Source: Moringa oleifera
Taxonomy: Eukaryota; Streptophyta; Magnoliopsida; Brassicales; Moringaceae
Length of the DNA: 64,000 bases
Assembly (NCBI GenBank): GCA_021397835.1
Contig: JAJFZO010000863.1
Location: 930,001 to 994,000 of the forward strand
Direction: 5' to 3'
The notes under the pieces are model-generated. The model was not told the DNA's origin and searched no databases. It worked only from the letters and a program-made list of their open reading frames with translations. Of this stretch, positions 1-12,828 are shown piece after piece. The first letter of the stretch is position 1. Every line of letters begins with the position of its first letter. Both the position numbers and the translations under genes were made by a program.

Positions 1-89
1 CCCAATCAAAAACTTTGACCAGAATCAAACCAAATTTTAGCTGCCACAAAGTCTTTTCTGATCAAATTCTAATGAAGTATATTCCCCAT

Positions 90-90
<1 letters not shown>

Positions 91-120
<30 letters not shown>
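91..120. repeat. (CT)15 microsatellite
   Basis: An uninterrupted run of CT dinucleotides. CT tracts of this kind are common in plant 5' leaders and introns. Similar tracts recur at about 49745-49765 and 50437-50474. Confidence 0.95.
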
Positions 121-124
<4 letters not shown>

Positions 125-546
125 TTTGTTGTGTCCTACAGAAGAGAAGATAAGAGAAGAAAGGAAGGAGAAATTAAGTTCAGCAACTAAGGCAAAGGTT
201 CAATATTGGCAATCTCCATGGCTTACCCTTAATGGGTCTCCATCACTGCCATTCAAAAGGACACAACTCAGTACTTGGCCAAAAAAATAAATGACAAAAA
301 AAAGAATTAATAAACTGAATGGCAATGGAGGAGACAGTGGAATCATGAGGGACACTAACGAAGCCAACTCACTCCCCATTCTTGCCGAGCAGAAAGTTCA
401 ACTTTTCCATTTCTTTATCACGCTGATTTCAAACATCTCATTGCCATGTAACTTTAATGGAAAGAAAATCTGAGAATACTCCCCATACAGTTTTGACATG
501 TGATTGGCAGCAAAGAAAACCAGAAAAGAAAGAGAGAAGAACTTGC

Positions 547-726
547 CTCGCCCAGTGGCAGACGACGAGGAAGATTATCGGCGGCTAGGCGACGGAGAAC
601 GCCATGTACAGATTTGCCTTCACTCGACGTCGCTCTCATTGCCTCCTCACTGTGCTCTCCGTACTTCGAAATCAAATGGTCGTCATTTACGATTCTTTGA
701 GATTCAGTGTCAGTAGAAGAGCACAT
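547..726 (-). CDS. Candidate first coding exon of an unidentified gene running off the left edge
   Basis: On the minus strand an ATG at 726 opens 60 codons (starting MCSSTDTESQ, ending RRLPLGE) in a locally GC-rich, CpG-containing patch. The frame ends at GAG followed by GCAAGT, a textbook GC-type 5' splice site in phase 0. A TATA-like stretch (ATATTTATATGG) lies on the minus strand at about 845-856, roughly 120 bases upstream. The same frame is open upstream to an ATG at 810, but that start would sit almost on the TATA box. Later exons would lie below position 450 or outside the window; none was recognised with confidence. The product is not recognised. An open plus-strand frame over the same patch (from about 504) is the alternative, so confidence is low. 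Confidence 0.3.
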
Positions 727-856
727 TTTCGTCCCAAACAGAGAAGCAAACCTAAAAACAACAAACCGAAACGAATCGTCTCCTCCCGGAAACCTGAAGA
801 AAAAAGGCATCTGAATATCAGCAATTATGGAATCGGAACCATATAAATATTTTGCA

Positions 857-909
857 TGTATCTAAACGTGGTAAGACGCCATGGGACAAACCTTGACGTC
901 AACCGAGTC

Positions 910-941
<32 letters not shown>

Positions 942-3900
942 CGGCTACTGTTTATTTGGATCGGCTATTGCACTGCACGTATGTTACTGCAGAGAAACGG
1001 TGCATTGGGAGCAGGCAAACACTCGGAACAGAATACCTTGAACTTACATATCCCAAGGCCTTAGTATATATACTCTACTTAACCTATTATTTTAATCTTA
1101 TGTTGAATCCTTTTTTATCAACAAATTTTTTTTTAAAAAAAATCTCATATTGAATTTTATGTCCACTTCACTTACTTTTTCTGCAACTATTTTACAAAAT
1201 AAAAAAGAATAATGAAATAAATAATAGATTAGTGAACAAATTAAATAAGTTATGACTCAAAGTATAGGGCAATGTCCTTCTCTCACTCTCTCTTTCTTTT
1301 TTGACTAAATAAAATAGTAAAATGGGTATGCTAGAAATCAATAACATTTAGAATATATGATTTGGTGGCAAAAAATAATGGATCCATGGATGCCCTCTCT
1401 AAATTTCTTTTATGGTCATTCCATATGCTTACTCCTTTTCGTAATGCTGTGCTATGTGTGGTCATTGCTTTGAAGCCGAAGCCCTAATCGATCGGCTTCA
1501 AAATATTGGATCCATATTATTGTACTTAACAAATTGTTTTAAGTTAAATGGATATCTCTTAGAAATTAACTTGTCCTAATTAGGTCTGGACAACATTTAT
1601 GTGGCTCGAAGAGCCAGATTGAGTGGTCATTTTTTATATATTTCTGAGATGGTTGGTTAGGAACTTTAAAAATAATTGGATTTAAGTGATCAAATTGTTT
1701 TAGAAAAAGGCAGATTAGCTTTACAGGCTTGAGTCTCACTAGTTAAATCAGCGGACCACACCATGTTTTAGGAACTAAGTACTGCATAATCTCCATCTTA
1801 AGACACTCTTGCATTAGAAGCTTAATTAAACATGCATGACATGACACAATGAGTGTCAATTACCTGCATCTCATGGCAAATTGATGGAACACTAAAAAAA
1901 TTATAAGGGTAATTTTCTTTCTTTGGTTCTATATAGGTATAGATGACCTAGCTAAATAAGTACTGGCCCCAACCTATACATGCTCTCTCTTATCATACTT
2001 ATTGCCACTTAAAAAGCATATACTGTAATTGTTAATTATAATAGATGGCTATACCAAGTTGATGATACATGTTTTTTAGGTAACAAAAAAGAAAATTAGG
2101 AGAATTGGATGTTGGGTGTTGGGTCACACATTCTTTTTGGAAGAATCTTTAATTGATCATATGGAAGAAACAGAACTTTAATTCCTAGGATGACATTTAG
2201 ACAAAGGAAAAGGTGTAACATTACGCACTAGATGACCTAAGCTTAAGATTCGGGGACCCTCCTATGTATCAAACTTATTGGCACTATCAAGCCATAATAA
2301 TTGTTAGTTTCCTACTAGTATCAACTTGATGATCCATGATTTGGGTAACAAAATAGATATATAGAGATTTGATGTTGGGTGCTTCACGACACTACCAGTG
2401 TCACATTCTTTTAGGACACACCATCATCCTAATTTTCTCTTTTGTCTTTCAGTATTGAATCCTCTCCTTCCCTTTCCGTACAAAAGGAGACAATTTCAAC
2501 TACAGACCTAACATCTCTACCTTCCAACCGCAATTGTCGTTGCTTTGAGCATTAATATTACATGTGCAGATGTAAGAAATTATTACTATATATATATATA
2601 TGCATGATATATGGTGAAGTGTTTGTATCAAGTCAAGGTTGCCAAAGAGAGAGAATTGCAGTGTTACAAAGCTGGGTTCTTTGTTTTATTCTTTGAGGCT
2701 AGGGCAACATTTATTGAGCTTTGACTTAACAAATCAAGATGCACTTCTTGGCGTTGATTTCTTTCTTCTATAGGTAAGCTCAGCCAGCTGTTTGTTTCCT
2801 AAGGAAGGAAGTCACCCCACGAATTTTTCCTCCGAATAAAGGAAAAGATAAAATTTTGTAGACCAAATAACATACCTAATAAATGGACAAAACCCATTTG
2901 AAAACCGGCACTTTTTAAGGGCCAACATGCATGAGATAATATCAATCGGAGTATAATTGCATAACATTACTAGAGATTTGGTTGTGATATTTGATCAAAC
3001 AGTTGGTCATTCCATTTTAAATGGAAATTAAGTATAATTTCTAATTGGTTCCAATAAAAAGTTGAAAAAGAAGATGTATGGCATGGTAACCCCACATTAA
3101 AGGATATATGATAAATCTACCACATTTCAGGGTTTCATATGCTAGGCTGTTTCTTCATCACATCATGTGCATAAAACTTCTCTCTGAATAAACATTCTTA
3201 TCCCTCTTTCTCTTTTCTAATTTTCTTTTTTTCTTTATCCCTCTCATGCTTTTGAATTCTTTGGCACCGTGAGCGTAATCATTTGATGCTCAGTACCATA
3301 CCTTAGTTTAAACTTAAAACAATTAAAGTCACTATTGGTGATTGTTCATGAGCCCACGTGAACTTGGTTGATTAGGCATAAACCTTGTCTTATCGGACCA
3401 AGTAACATGCCTAACTATATTTATTTCTGCTACGCTATTATTTGCTTGTCTTACAAATTCTTGTAATGCCTTTGTAAATGCTAATGTCAATGTAATTAAA
3501 ACTAGGAAAAGAAAATAATATGAAGCTGTGTTGCCCACATAGTGCAAATTTCAAATTGAGATCGATGTAATAGAAACAGAACCCCTCTTAATTATCAATG
3601 AAGCAAATTTCTTTGAATATAATTGGAATCATTATAACACGCATGATATAATTACTGTAATAAACAAAAACCCATTTGGTGACAAAGCTTAGTTTATTAA
3701 TTAGAGATGGAGAGACATGACAAGACGTAAGTGGGTGAAAAAGTTGCCCTAGCTAACAAGGCTAACCAAAACCAAAAACCTTGTTTCATCCTTTGTTTCT
3801 GAACTGCTGTGCCACCTAACTTAACAAAATAACTTAAAAGTAATAAACTAACACTGATGATGGTCTCTAGCCCACCCTGAAGAACCCTAAATACTAAACT

Positions 3901-4539
3901 AATGCGAGCCCTTTTTAGTTGTAAACTAGTAATACATTGTCCACTCAGGTCTCTAGCTACGCTCACTCACACTCTCCAAGGTGACTCTTGGCTTCCACCA
4001 TGGGTGGCCGTGGCTTTGAGTTAGAATCCCTTCCGGTCTCTGCGACTTTTTAGCGGTGGTAGACTTAGGGGTTTGCCTTTTCCCCTCGCACCAAACAGGA
4101 ATAAACAAAGGACTGTCTTTCACCTATATGTTTCCTTCTCTTTCTTCTTCTACCAATCATAACTTAAGGGATAGAAAAAAGAAACCAACAATATGACCTG
4201 AAACACCAATGTCATCTTCGTGGTTTTTCCTGTTCTTAACTTTTGGTCATGTTTACTTTTATCTTCGGACTCTTAATTTTATATTGAAAGAATGTTATTG
4301 TTAGAGTCCAAACTATTATTATTACAACAATAACAAAGAGCTTGCAACAAGCTTTCCACTAAATGACTTTCTTACCATGAAACAACATATCTACATGATC
4401 AACGGATATTCAGACTCGAAGAAACAGAAGTTGTGGGTGGAGCTAGCTAGCACAATCTTCATATTACATACAGTTTTTTGAAGACTTTTTCCAGTCCTTT
4501 TAATTAAAATAAACAAATGCCATATCACGCGGTTGGCCC

Positions 4540-4585
<46 letters not shown>

Positions 4586-7025
4586 CTAAAGTACTAAGTT
4601 CCTAAATCAATGACTTTAGTTCTTGCCACTCATGCTTCCTAGTTTTAAGATCTAAGTGTTTTGTTTGAAGTAGCTTTTCGATTCAAAGAAATGGTACTCA
4701 GCTTGCTTGATTTGCTCACCATAAAGCAATCTTAGTTATGGGAACTATAATTAAAATTAAAGACATGGCATCGTTTATCTTTTCCATTTTATTGGTTCTC
4801 CCAAGTTCAATTATTTCACCGCATGTGTCCCCAAGAAAAAAATGAAAAAAAAAAACTTTGAAATAGTATTCGGGCTAGTGAAGCAAAATCATGGGTGATC
4901 ATGATTCATGTGTTCCCCTTTCCCCTACAGTCACCTGAATTGTTAAGTTCGTTAAGGAACCCTAATAATAAACTAAGGTGGACGTCTTGATGGAGACAAT
5001 TGGTTCATCCAATTTGTCTGTATAGCCTCCCTAGGAGAAGACATAAGGCAATATACTTTGACAAAGAGGCCAATAAGAAGCAGATCAACTCAAATATGCT
5101 GCCGCTGTGGAGTATTGTGACTAACATTTTAATAGGGCCATCGCTTGATTTAATTAACTGATACCCAATTGATTACTCCAAATAATTAACATAAATTATG
5201 TATAGCTTTTGTGATCACAAGGAAGATTTAAGATGAAACAATAAGTGGGGACATTGGATTCATTTCTTTTGAATTGCACAGAATGGAGGTTCTATGCACA
5301 TTCAACTTTTTCCTCGACTCAAAAAAATAAAACATACATTATTATTGTATCCAAAGAATTTTATAATCACCATTGCAAGTTCCATAAACATATTCTTAAT
5401 GATTTACCGACCATATGTATAAACTAGGGTAAGATAAACTAGATATATTATTGAACTCTGGTAGCTTGTTTCCGGGAAGAACTCTTTCTGACATTCATAA
5501 TATATACAGTTCCAAAGTGAGGCCAAGCTACGCAAAGCCATAGCTCTCAGAGCAAAAACAAATAAGAAAGATAAGATAAATAAAAAGTTGGAATGCCATA
5601 TTAAGTTATATATATTTACATCCAGGCATTACTAATTGCGATTAGGATGCTTAATGTCATATATACCATACCCTCTTTTGGAAGTGAAGCCTGCAGTTGA
5701 TTAATTAAGAAAGCAAAAGAGACTGGCTGGCCGTACTTTTGTTTATGCATGCGTGCAAACCTAAAATTGCCTCCCCACGATTGCATTCCGTCGATCCACC
5801 CGGGACCAGCGAGATCAGGCCCTCCTGAATTGTACGAAAGATGCTGAACCGAACCAACCATTGTTTAAGCATATGCATTCAAGCTAAAATACAACATTAC
5901 CTTGTGCTAATAAATTCCGTCCCTTGTTTTTTGATTTTTTTTTAATGTACTTGCTAACCTTTTGCGTTAACTTAGGGTGACATTTATCGCTGGTTGGTGA
6001 TCTCGATCAACACGAGCTACACCATTTCGGTTTCTTTTCCTCTTTTTTTTTTTTTTTCCCTTCTTCTCAGGAATAAATATATTATGGCCATGAATCATGT
6101 CCCAGTTCAGCAAAGATTTTCTGAGAATATGATTGTAATAAATTAGTTATTTTTAATTGTTAATGGAAAAGGACATGAAACAGGATTTAATACTATGGCC
6201 TTTGTGGAATTAAGTACTCCGCCTCCTCCAATTATTTGCTTCTTCTGATGCTAATTGCCCCGCCAGAAAATTCAAAGGAAATGGTCTTCACATGCGTATA
6301 CAGTTCCCACCTTACTGTTTTGGGTTTTGTATTCAGAAATAAACTGTCTTCTTTTCCTAATTAAATTCATTAGGAAACCCTAGATAGTTTCCCTTGAAGG
6401 GTTTCAAATTCATTTTAATTAATTAATTTAAGTACCGTAATGATGGCTTTCTTCTAAACCCTATAATGATGCCTTTGATTTTTGGTCCGTCAAGAGCGGG
6501 GCATAATAACCTACTTACCAATTTTCTTTATTTTATTTTATACACTTGAAGAGTCCCATGAATATCTGTAATGGGGACCGACCAATCCACCAATTCCTAG
6601 CCACTTACATTATGAGTCAGGACACCTTTTTATATTACATGCTGCTAACATTTATTTTTTAAAAATTATGAACAAAAAAAAGAAACGGGGGCACGGAGTT
6701 GTTGGTGTCACCTACTCACGTGATGACAAGTGGTAGTCTTGCTTTTGCTGAATCCCAGATGCTGCCTTTCATCGTCACAACAACACTTATGCGTGTCAAA
6801 CAATCGGTAGCAACAACACTCAGCTTGTTCATACTGTAGCAAGCGAAAGACCATTTTCTCTCTTTTTCTTTATTTATAGTTTATCTTTGAAGAAAAATTA
6901 AAAAAAAGAGATTTTATTCTACAGAGAGCTAGATTCAATTCACCACTGCATACCATCAAATTTACAGATCGGCTGTGTTAGGTTAAAGCAAAACTAGGTA
7001 TAATCGGTAATTTAGTGGATATTAT
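857..7025. other. Intergenic stretch with no recognisable gene
   Basis: About 6 kb of AT-rich DNA. A (TA)n microsatellite is at 4544-4581. CACGTG (G-box) hexamers occur at 3355-3360 and 6717-6722, but no downstream gene could be tied to them. Short open frames at 3697-3966 and 5616-5861 (both minus) have mixed amino-acid composition but no recognised domain and no convincing exon chain. A GC-richer patch at about 3960-4110 has no assigned function. Confidence 0.6.
4544..4581. repeat. (TA)19 microsatellite
   Basis: A perfect alternating AT tract of 38 bases in intergenic DNA. Other TA tracts occur at about 23048-23067, 34263-34287, 40619-40640 and 41395-41427. Confidence 0.95.
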
Positions 7026-8870
7026 TGGGCGTAATACTATTGCTCAAAAGCTTCATTAGGGGTAGAGGAACTAATCTTGCTTTGGGTCTAAGCAGGCCAG
7101 AATGAAATATTATCACCAAAGTGTCAAAGGTGGCTTCATCTTAGTGGGTTAGTGTAAGCCCCTTACATATCAGTGGCGTGGTGGCACGATGAAGACATGG
7201 GATGTTCATCGGGGCCCCAGCCCAAGTGATGCCATGGGGAGCATCACAAGCGGGTGTTGACATATGCTTGGGCCTGCTCACGGGAGCAGCCCACTCGCGA
7301 TGGCTATCGATCAAGTCCTTGATGCGTGAGTTATAAAGAGATGGCTCATGAGGACTAGACATGGTGTAGGGCACCTAGGCAGCGGGTGAGCAGAACACTG
7401 GCAGAAAAACAGACACGGGTTCGCGTTGGCACCTTATTGGGCATGCAAACGAGCACGAGGCACTCGGGGTGCACTTGGTGGGCTTAGCCCATGAAGCTAG
7501 CAGCGGTTTCCAGCAGTTGACAGCAGTTACCTGTGGTTACCAGCAGTTACCAGGCACTTGCGAGGGAGTGTGACACTTGTCGCAAGGGGCTGGAGTCAAA
7601 GATGCATGCAGGGCTGGTTTTGTGGGGTTGAAACCCCATTACCCTAAGGCAGTTGGGGGTGTCAACTGCCAAGTTTTGTAGGCTATATAAACCCACAAGC
7701 AGAGTCATCAAAAAGGGGATGTTCTGCTGCGTCTAGAGTGTAAATCCTTATTCGTTAATGAACAAGGTTGGGATTGGTTCCCGTAAACACTTGTGTCTCT
7801 CTTTCATTCTCTCTTGTGTGCGTGAGTGTGTGCTTCTAGCATAAAGCTCACTTGAGATTGAGGGTATTCTTGGCGGATTGGCTGACGAGTTGGGTGTTAC
7901 TCGTGCCATCACTCGGTGAAAATTCGAGCATAGAGCTCAACCGTGTAACAGTTAGCCTAACTATTATACGTGAAAGTTAATAAAACACATGAAGGAAGAG
8001 CGAAAAAGTAAACCAGACAAGAAAGGCAAGTGGGATTGGGTATGGAAGGCTGACCTACTGTCTATGATACGGATATTTGCTTGGAGGATGATCCACAACA
8101 TCTTGATTAATGTCTTGCAGTGCGGGCTTCTTATAGACACAACATGCCGGGTGTGCCATACTGAACCTGAGACATTATGACACATCATGTTTACATGCCC
8201 ACTCAGACAAAAAGACTGGGTATCATTGCGAGAAGTTTTGGCTAACCTAGCTGAGGGAGAAAACTATTGAGAATCTATGTTAGGGCATATACATCCTACA
8301 AAGCGATATTTTCTTTACTGTTTGCTGGAGGTTGTGGTCCAATAGGAACATTGTCAAACATGAACTAGAACGTAAATCCTCGATGTCTATACTTGAGATG
8401 GCCAGAAGAATGATCGCAATCAGGAAGCTACATTCCTGTCCAAGAATGTTAGTGACTAAGGAGCTCTAGCATCCATGGTAAGCTAGTTTCGTCAAATAAA
8501 CACGGATGCAACGTTCAATGCCTCCAGAAGCCATGTAAAGCTTGAGGTGGTAGTACGGGATGAGTCTGGCAACGTACTGTCTTGTGCAGTCAAGTCTACA
8601 ATTGGGGTTTACTCACCCATGCAGGCGAAGTTACTATCTATCAGTTATGGACTGGAGATGTTTTCTATGCACAGGTGGAAGCACATTGTTGTTGAAAATG
8701 ACTACTTAACAACCATCTAGAAAATCCTATTGGGTGATCGAACCATAAGTGAATTGGCGGGGGAATGTATCTTTAGCTTCACCTGAGTTTGATCAGTGTA
8801 CTTCAAGCATGTTTTTAGATCGGTTAATGATGTGAATTCTAAAAGATTTTGTCTCAAAATTCAACAAGTA
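7026..8870 (+). pseudogene. LINE (non-LTR retrotransposon) ORF2 fragment: zinc-knuckle region and RNase H, split by a solo LTR
   Basis: From 7956 the plus strand reads KLIKHMKEER, then a tryptophan-rich segment with RIFAWRMIHNIL and CRVCHTEPETL. This is the pattern of the reverse-transcriptase zinc-binding domain (zf-RVT) of plant LINEs. After stops and frameshifts, an RNase H-like segment follows at about 8494-8780 (NTDATFNAS, VVRDESGNVLSCAVKS, then KLLSISYGLEMFS). In plant LINEs these two domains occur in this order at the ORF2 C-terminus. DNA left of the LTR (about 7026-7152) weakly resembles the stretch expected just before zf-RVT (a SRPE-like motif), which suggests the LTR element landed inside the LINE. 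Many stops; non-functional. The boundaries are approximate, the left one especially. Confidence 0.7.
7153..7950 (+). mobile_element. Solo LTR, 798 bp, flanked by GTTAG target duplication
   Basis: The sequence begins TGTAAGCC and ends GTGTAACA, giving the canonical TG...CA ends. The 5 bp immediately left (7148-7152) and right (7951-7955) are both GTTAG, as expected for LTR-retrotransposon integration. A plus-strand TATA box (CTATATAAAC) lies at about 7682-7691, followed by a plausible R/U5 region. No internal gag-pol, primer-binding site or second LTR follows, so this is a solo LTR left by unequal recombination. It is markedly more GC-rich than its surroundings. The superfamily (Copia or Gypsy) cannot be decided from the LTR alone. 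Confidence 0.85.
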
Positions 8871-9355
8871 ATTTGGATACTTGCTTTCAAAATTAAAAAT
8901 TCAGATTCAAAAAATAAAAATACTTCGACTTAATGATCACTCGAATTAAGAATTATAAATATTTAGTTTGAACACCACAAGAACGAACATTTGATAAATA
9001 AAAAATAGTTCCCTAAAAGACGAAAGGGGAAGCCATTTTTACGTTAATTTTCATTTGCCAATATTATTTTTGACAAAGCTTGCATTATTTTTAAATAAGA
9101 TTAAGAGAAAACATAAAAAAAAGTGAATATCTTAAAATAAAAAAGAAAATATCCTAAAACCAGAAAAAAAATTCTAAAACTAAAAAAAAAAGGGAAATTT
9201 ATTCTAAAAAACAAATAATAAGAAATATTTTGATCACTTTTGGAAAGTAAATATTATGCAACAAATCTTTGCCCATGTTAAGCTTCATAAATCCTGTAAC
9301 TATTGTTTTTACAAATCAATCATCAAAGTCATGTTGCTTTAATTACATTGACTAA

Positions 9356-10301
9356 GGCCATCTCCAACCCTATATACTAAATTTAACATCAATTTGGTGT
9401 TAAAAAAAAATCTTTTTAGAATATTCTAACACCAAATTTTTTTCATCTTCAATCCATTTACATCAAATTGGTGTTATAATATTATTTTAATAATAAAAAT
9501 AATAATTATCAATAAAAATATTTTTAATAGTGATTAATTTATAAATATTTTATGCAATATTTTACGTGAAGTTATTCGAAATGAACAAATGAAAATTTAT
9601 GCAAAATGAGGTCGAGATCACCAATCTGAAGGAGTGAGTGGATCATTTAATCATTTTTATCAATATTTTGGTGGTGTAGGAGGAAGTGGAGATAACTTTC
9701 CCACATTTTAAATAGTTGTAAGGTTAGTTTATTATTGTTAAAGTATTTTAATTTTAATTAATATTGTAATTTCAGTTCAAGTTGTAATCGTTAATGTGTT
9801 GTTATATTTATTGTACTGTGTTATCAATTGAAAAAAATTTATTTTTATCATGTTCATGCAAAAATTTAAATTATATCATAAATTATAAATTATTATATAT
9901 TTTTAAATAATAATTTTAATAATATATATAATTTTTTTATTATTAAATAAATTAATAATAATAATAATTTAAATAAAACAAAATTATATATTGAATATTG
10001 ATCTTATTTTAACGATCTTGATGAGATATTCTCTATGGCATAATTTTTTCTAATAATATCATATATTTATTAAGTTATTGATCAAAAATATTTTTGATTC
10101 AAAACCTTTAAAAAAGTAATTTGTAAAAAAAAAACTATTTTAAAATTACATCAATTTGGCGCAGTTATAATGCCGCACCAAATTTGGTGCAGCACTGTAG
10201 CAGCACCAAATTGAAGGGATCAATATGTCGTCTCGTTAGAGACGGTTTCACTTTGTTTTTGACGGCAAAATGCCGTTTTACCGTCTTCGTTGGAGATGGC
10301 C
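9356..10301. mobile_element. Non-autonomous PIF/Harbinger-type DNA transposon, 946 bp
   Basis: The perfect 13-bp terminal inverted repeat GGCCATCTCCAAC is at 9356-9368, with its complement at 10289-10301. Both flanks carry the trinucleotide TAA (9353-9355 and 10302-10304), the 3-bp target duplication typical of PIF/Harbinger. The ends also carry diverged inverted copies of a CACCAAATT/AATTTGGTG motif. Inside, at about 9628-9711 on the plus strand, a short frame ending in YFGGVGGSGDNFPTF resembles the C-terminal tail of a Harbinger accessory (Myb-like) ORF; that match is tentative. No DDE transposase is present, so this is a deletion derivative or long MITE. Confidence 0.85.
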
Positions 10302-10304
10302 TAA

Positions 10305-12828
10305 GTCAAATCCTTCTTTTGGGTCCATCTTAAGAGTATAGGTCAAATGAACTTTAGAAGGTTGTTGTCAATATTTAAATGTATACCAGGTATGTTAATT
10401 GAATTACATAAGTTATAGAAAGTAAATTTAAATTTTATGAAAACTAAAAGATAATAAGGTAAAGTGAGATGCTAAGTAGATGCATGAGACTAACACTTAA
10501 CAGTTTTGCCAAAATCTTATATGTACCAAAAAATAATATCAATCTTAATATTTTGTTTCCTTAAAAAATTATATCTTTGCAAATTAAATAAAACTTCTCT
10601 AGATACACTTATTTTATATGAAATTTAAGGGAAAGAAAGATAACAAAAAAAGAAAACTAAAGGAGGAAGAATTAGATAAGCAAGTGGACAAATTAAGTTA
10701 GAGTGATTCAAATGAACTTGGAGATAAATGAAATAAGCCAAGGGGTTTATGATTATTCTTTATTCTCATCCTTTTGTATGATTAATTGATCTATATAATG
10801 AGTGAATGCATGCTTTTCGAGCTATGTATAAAGATTAAGATTAAAGATTTGTTGAAGAACATAAGAGTGCCCTGTTTGTAGAGCAATAACTTGAGATACG
10901 ATTTTCGTAGGCTTGAAATTTTGAACTAGAAAAAACATAAAATATGAGACTTGTAGCTAAGACATGATTTTCATAGGTTTGAAATTTGAATAGAGAAAAA
11001 TGTAAACTATGAAACTTACACCTAAGAAGCTGAATTAAATGACTGCAAAACAAGTTGGCTAAATAAGAAGAACTAGATAAGTTATGGCTTGATTACTAAG
11101 GCTAAAAACGGTGATATATTTCAAAAAATCAAATTTGGTAAAGTGTTAACTTAATTAGGTTTAAAGAGAAAATTTAGTTCATATCTAAATAATTAATATT
11201 AGTGTATGAAATATGAAATGATTAATCAGTTGTGCATATAAAAAAAAGTAAACTTAAGCATAAAAATAAGAACTAAGGAGGGTAAAGTGCCATAAAATTA
11301 GGAAAATAATAGTATATTTTACATACTTATAGGATGGTTACAAGATGAGGAAAGGCAATGAGGAAATTTGCGTAAAGGCTAAAACTTTTAAAGTTACAAG
11401 AGGTAAGTATAAGCAAATTATATGGTTGAATGCGTGAAAAGAGGTTGCATGTTTAATTTATGAAATGGATTAATGCCTTGAATTGTTCTTTGAGCATTTA
11501 AAAGCATGTCAGATTTGCTGGATGAGCACTTGTGTAACTAAAAAGAAAAAGGAGCTAAAGAAGTTGTGACTTACTTGATAAGCTATGCAATTTTATATAT
11601 GACATAGGACACTCCATTAACCAAGAATCGATGACACAGAATTGCTTTCTTTAGCCATGAGCTTATGATATAAAAAATACATAGATATTATTATGATCTT
11701 ATATGTCAATATGTTCACATAGAATTTTTGAAGTATTTGTTTATTTTGTGAGTCATAACATAAAAAGAAAATAAAATTGCATATCACTTGCATAACGTTT
11801 ACAATTGATCTTTGATAAAAGATAACAAATTTAGTAGTAACTTGTAATTTGGATAATATGTTTGGTATGATTAATTGTTGTTACATATTTATACTTACTA
11901 AACTATGACTCACTAAATCACAAATAAATTTTTAGATTAGTGAAGTTAAAAAGTGAAGTCTTTAACGAAACTTGAAAACTGTATGGAGCACAGGTTTACG
12001 CCTATCCTTTTCTACCTTCTCCCTTCTTGAGCAATTTTATACACCTAGTAGTAGTGGGAAGTTTTGTATGTGCCTATATATATAGTAAGAGAATTAAGAT
12101 ATGTGATGTAAAAAAAAATTCTCTGATTTTCAACTTACTTGTATAATTTAAGGGCTACATGTTTTATGATAATTGCACAAAAAAAGATGATCATCTATAG
12201 TGATATGACATGATATGATATGATAGAGGTCATATATACAGAAATAAGTTAGGTTTTTTTTTTCTTGATCTAATAAATTAATTTTATGTAACTTGTAACT
12301 ACTATTGGGTTGATTTTATGTTCATAATTTTTTTAATTAGCAATTATCTTCATGTTTAAAATGTTATCAATTAAATATGTGATTAATTAATATATGTTAA
12401 ATTAAATTTTACTAGAAAATTAAAAGTAAGAATGTTCAAAAATTGAAGATTTTGTATAATAAATTAGACTTAAAAATTTTATATAAGTACAAACAATATT
12501 CAAGTTACTATAAAAAAATCATAGTTTTTTAGCACTGAAAATATCTTTTTAAAAATTTTTACCAATAAAAATTTTATTAAAAAATAATTTATGAATTGAA
12601 AATATTTAAATTTAAGGAATAAACTCAAAATGAAATTTGAAATTTGTTTTTGTCATTTTTCAAAGATATTTTAAAAATAAAAATACACATAATTTTACAC
12701 CATCATTTTTTGGTGATAAAAATGAAACACTATAATAAGATTGATCTTTTAGTCCTAAGTTGTATAACATCAAATAATGATAAGCCCCCTGAACTAACTA
12801 TAAGACAATACCGTATCATGTTTTCTAT
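10305..12828. other. AT-rich intergenic stretch, no gene seen
   Basis: No domain-bearing open frame was recognised on either strand. It contains a small two-copy tandem repeat at about 10893-11024. The rest is poly-A/T-rich sequence with short chance ORFs. Confidence 0.6.
10893..11024. repeat. Two-copy tandem repeat, about 66-bp unit
   Basis: The motif GATTTTCRTAGGYTTGAAAT starts at about 10900 and again at 10966. In both copies it is followed by a diverged A-rich stretch and a TATGARACTT motif. The only long minus-strand ORF here is a by-product of this repeat, as its two halves are similar. Confidence 0.75.

Noticed and set aside
3697..4110. Possible gene around the 89-codon minus-strand frame and adjacent GC-richer DNA
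   Set aside because: No domain, no splice chain and no promoter could be supported, and the GC-richer part is interrupted by stops in all frames.
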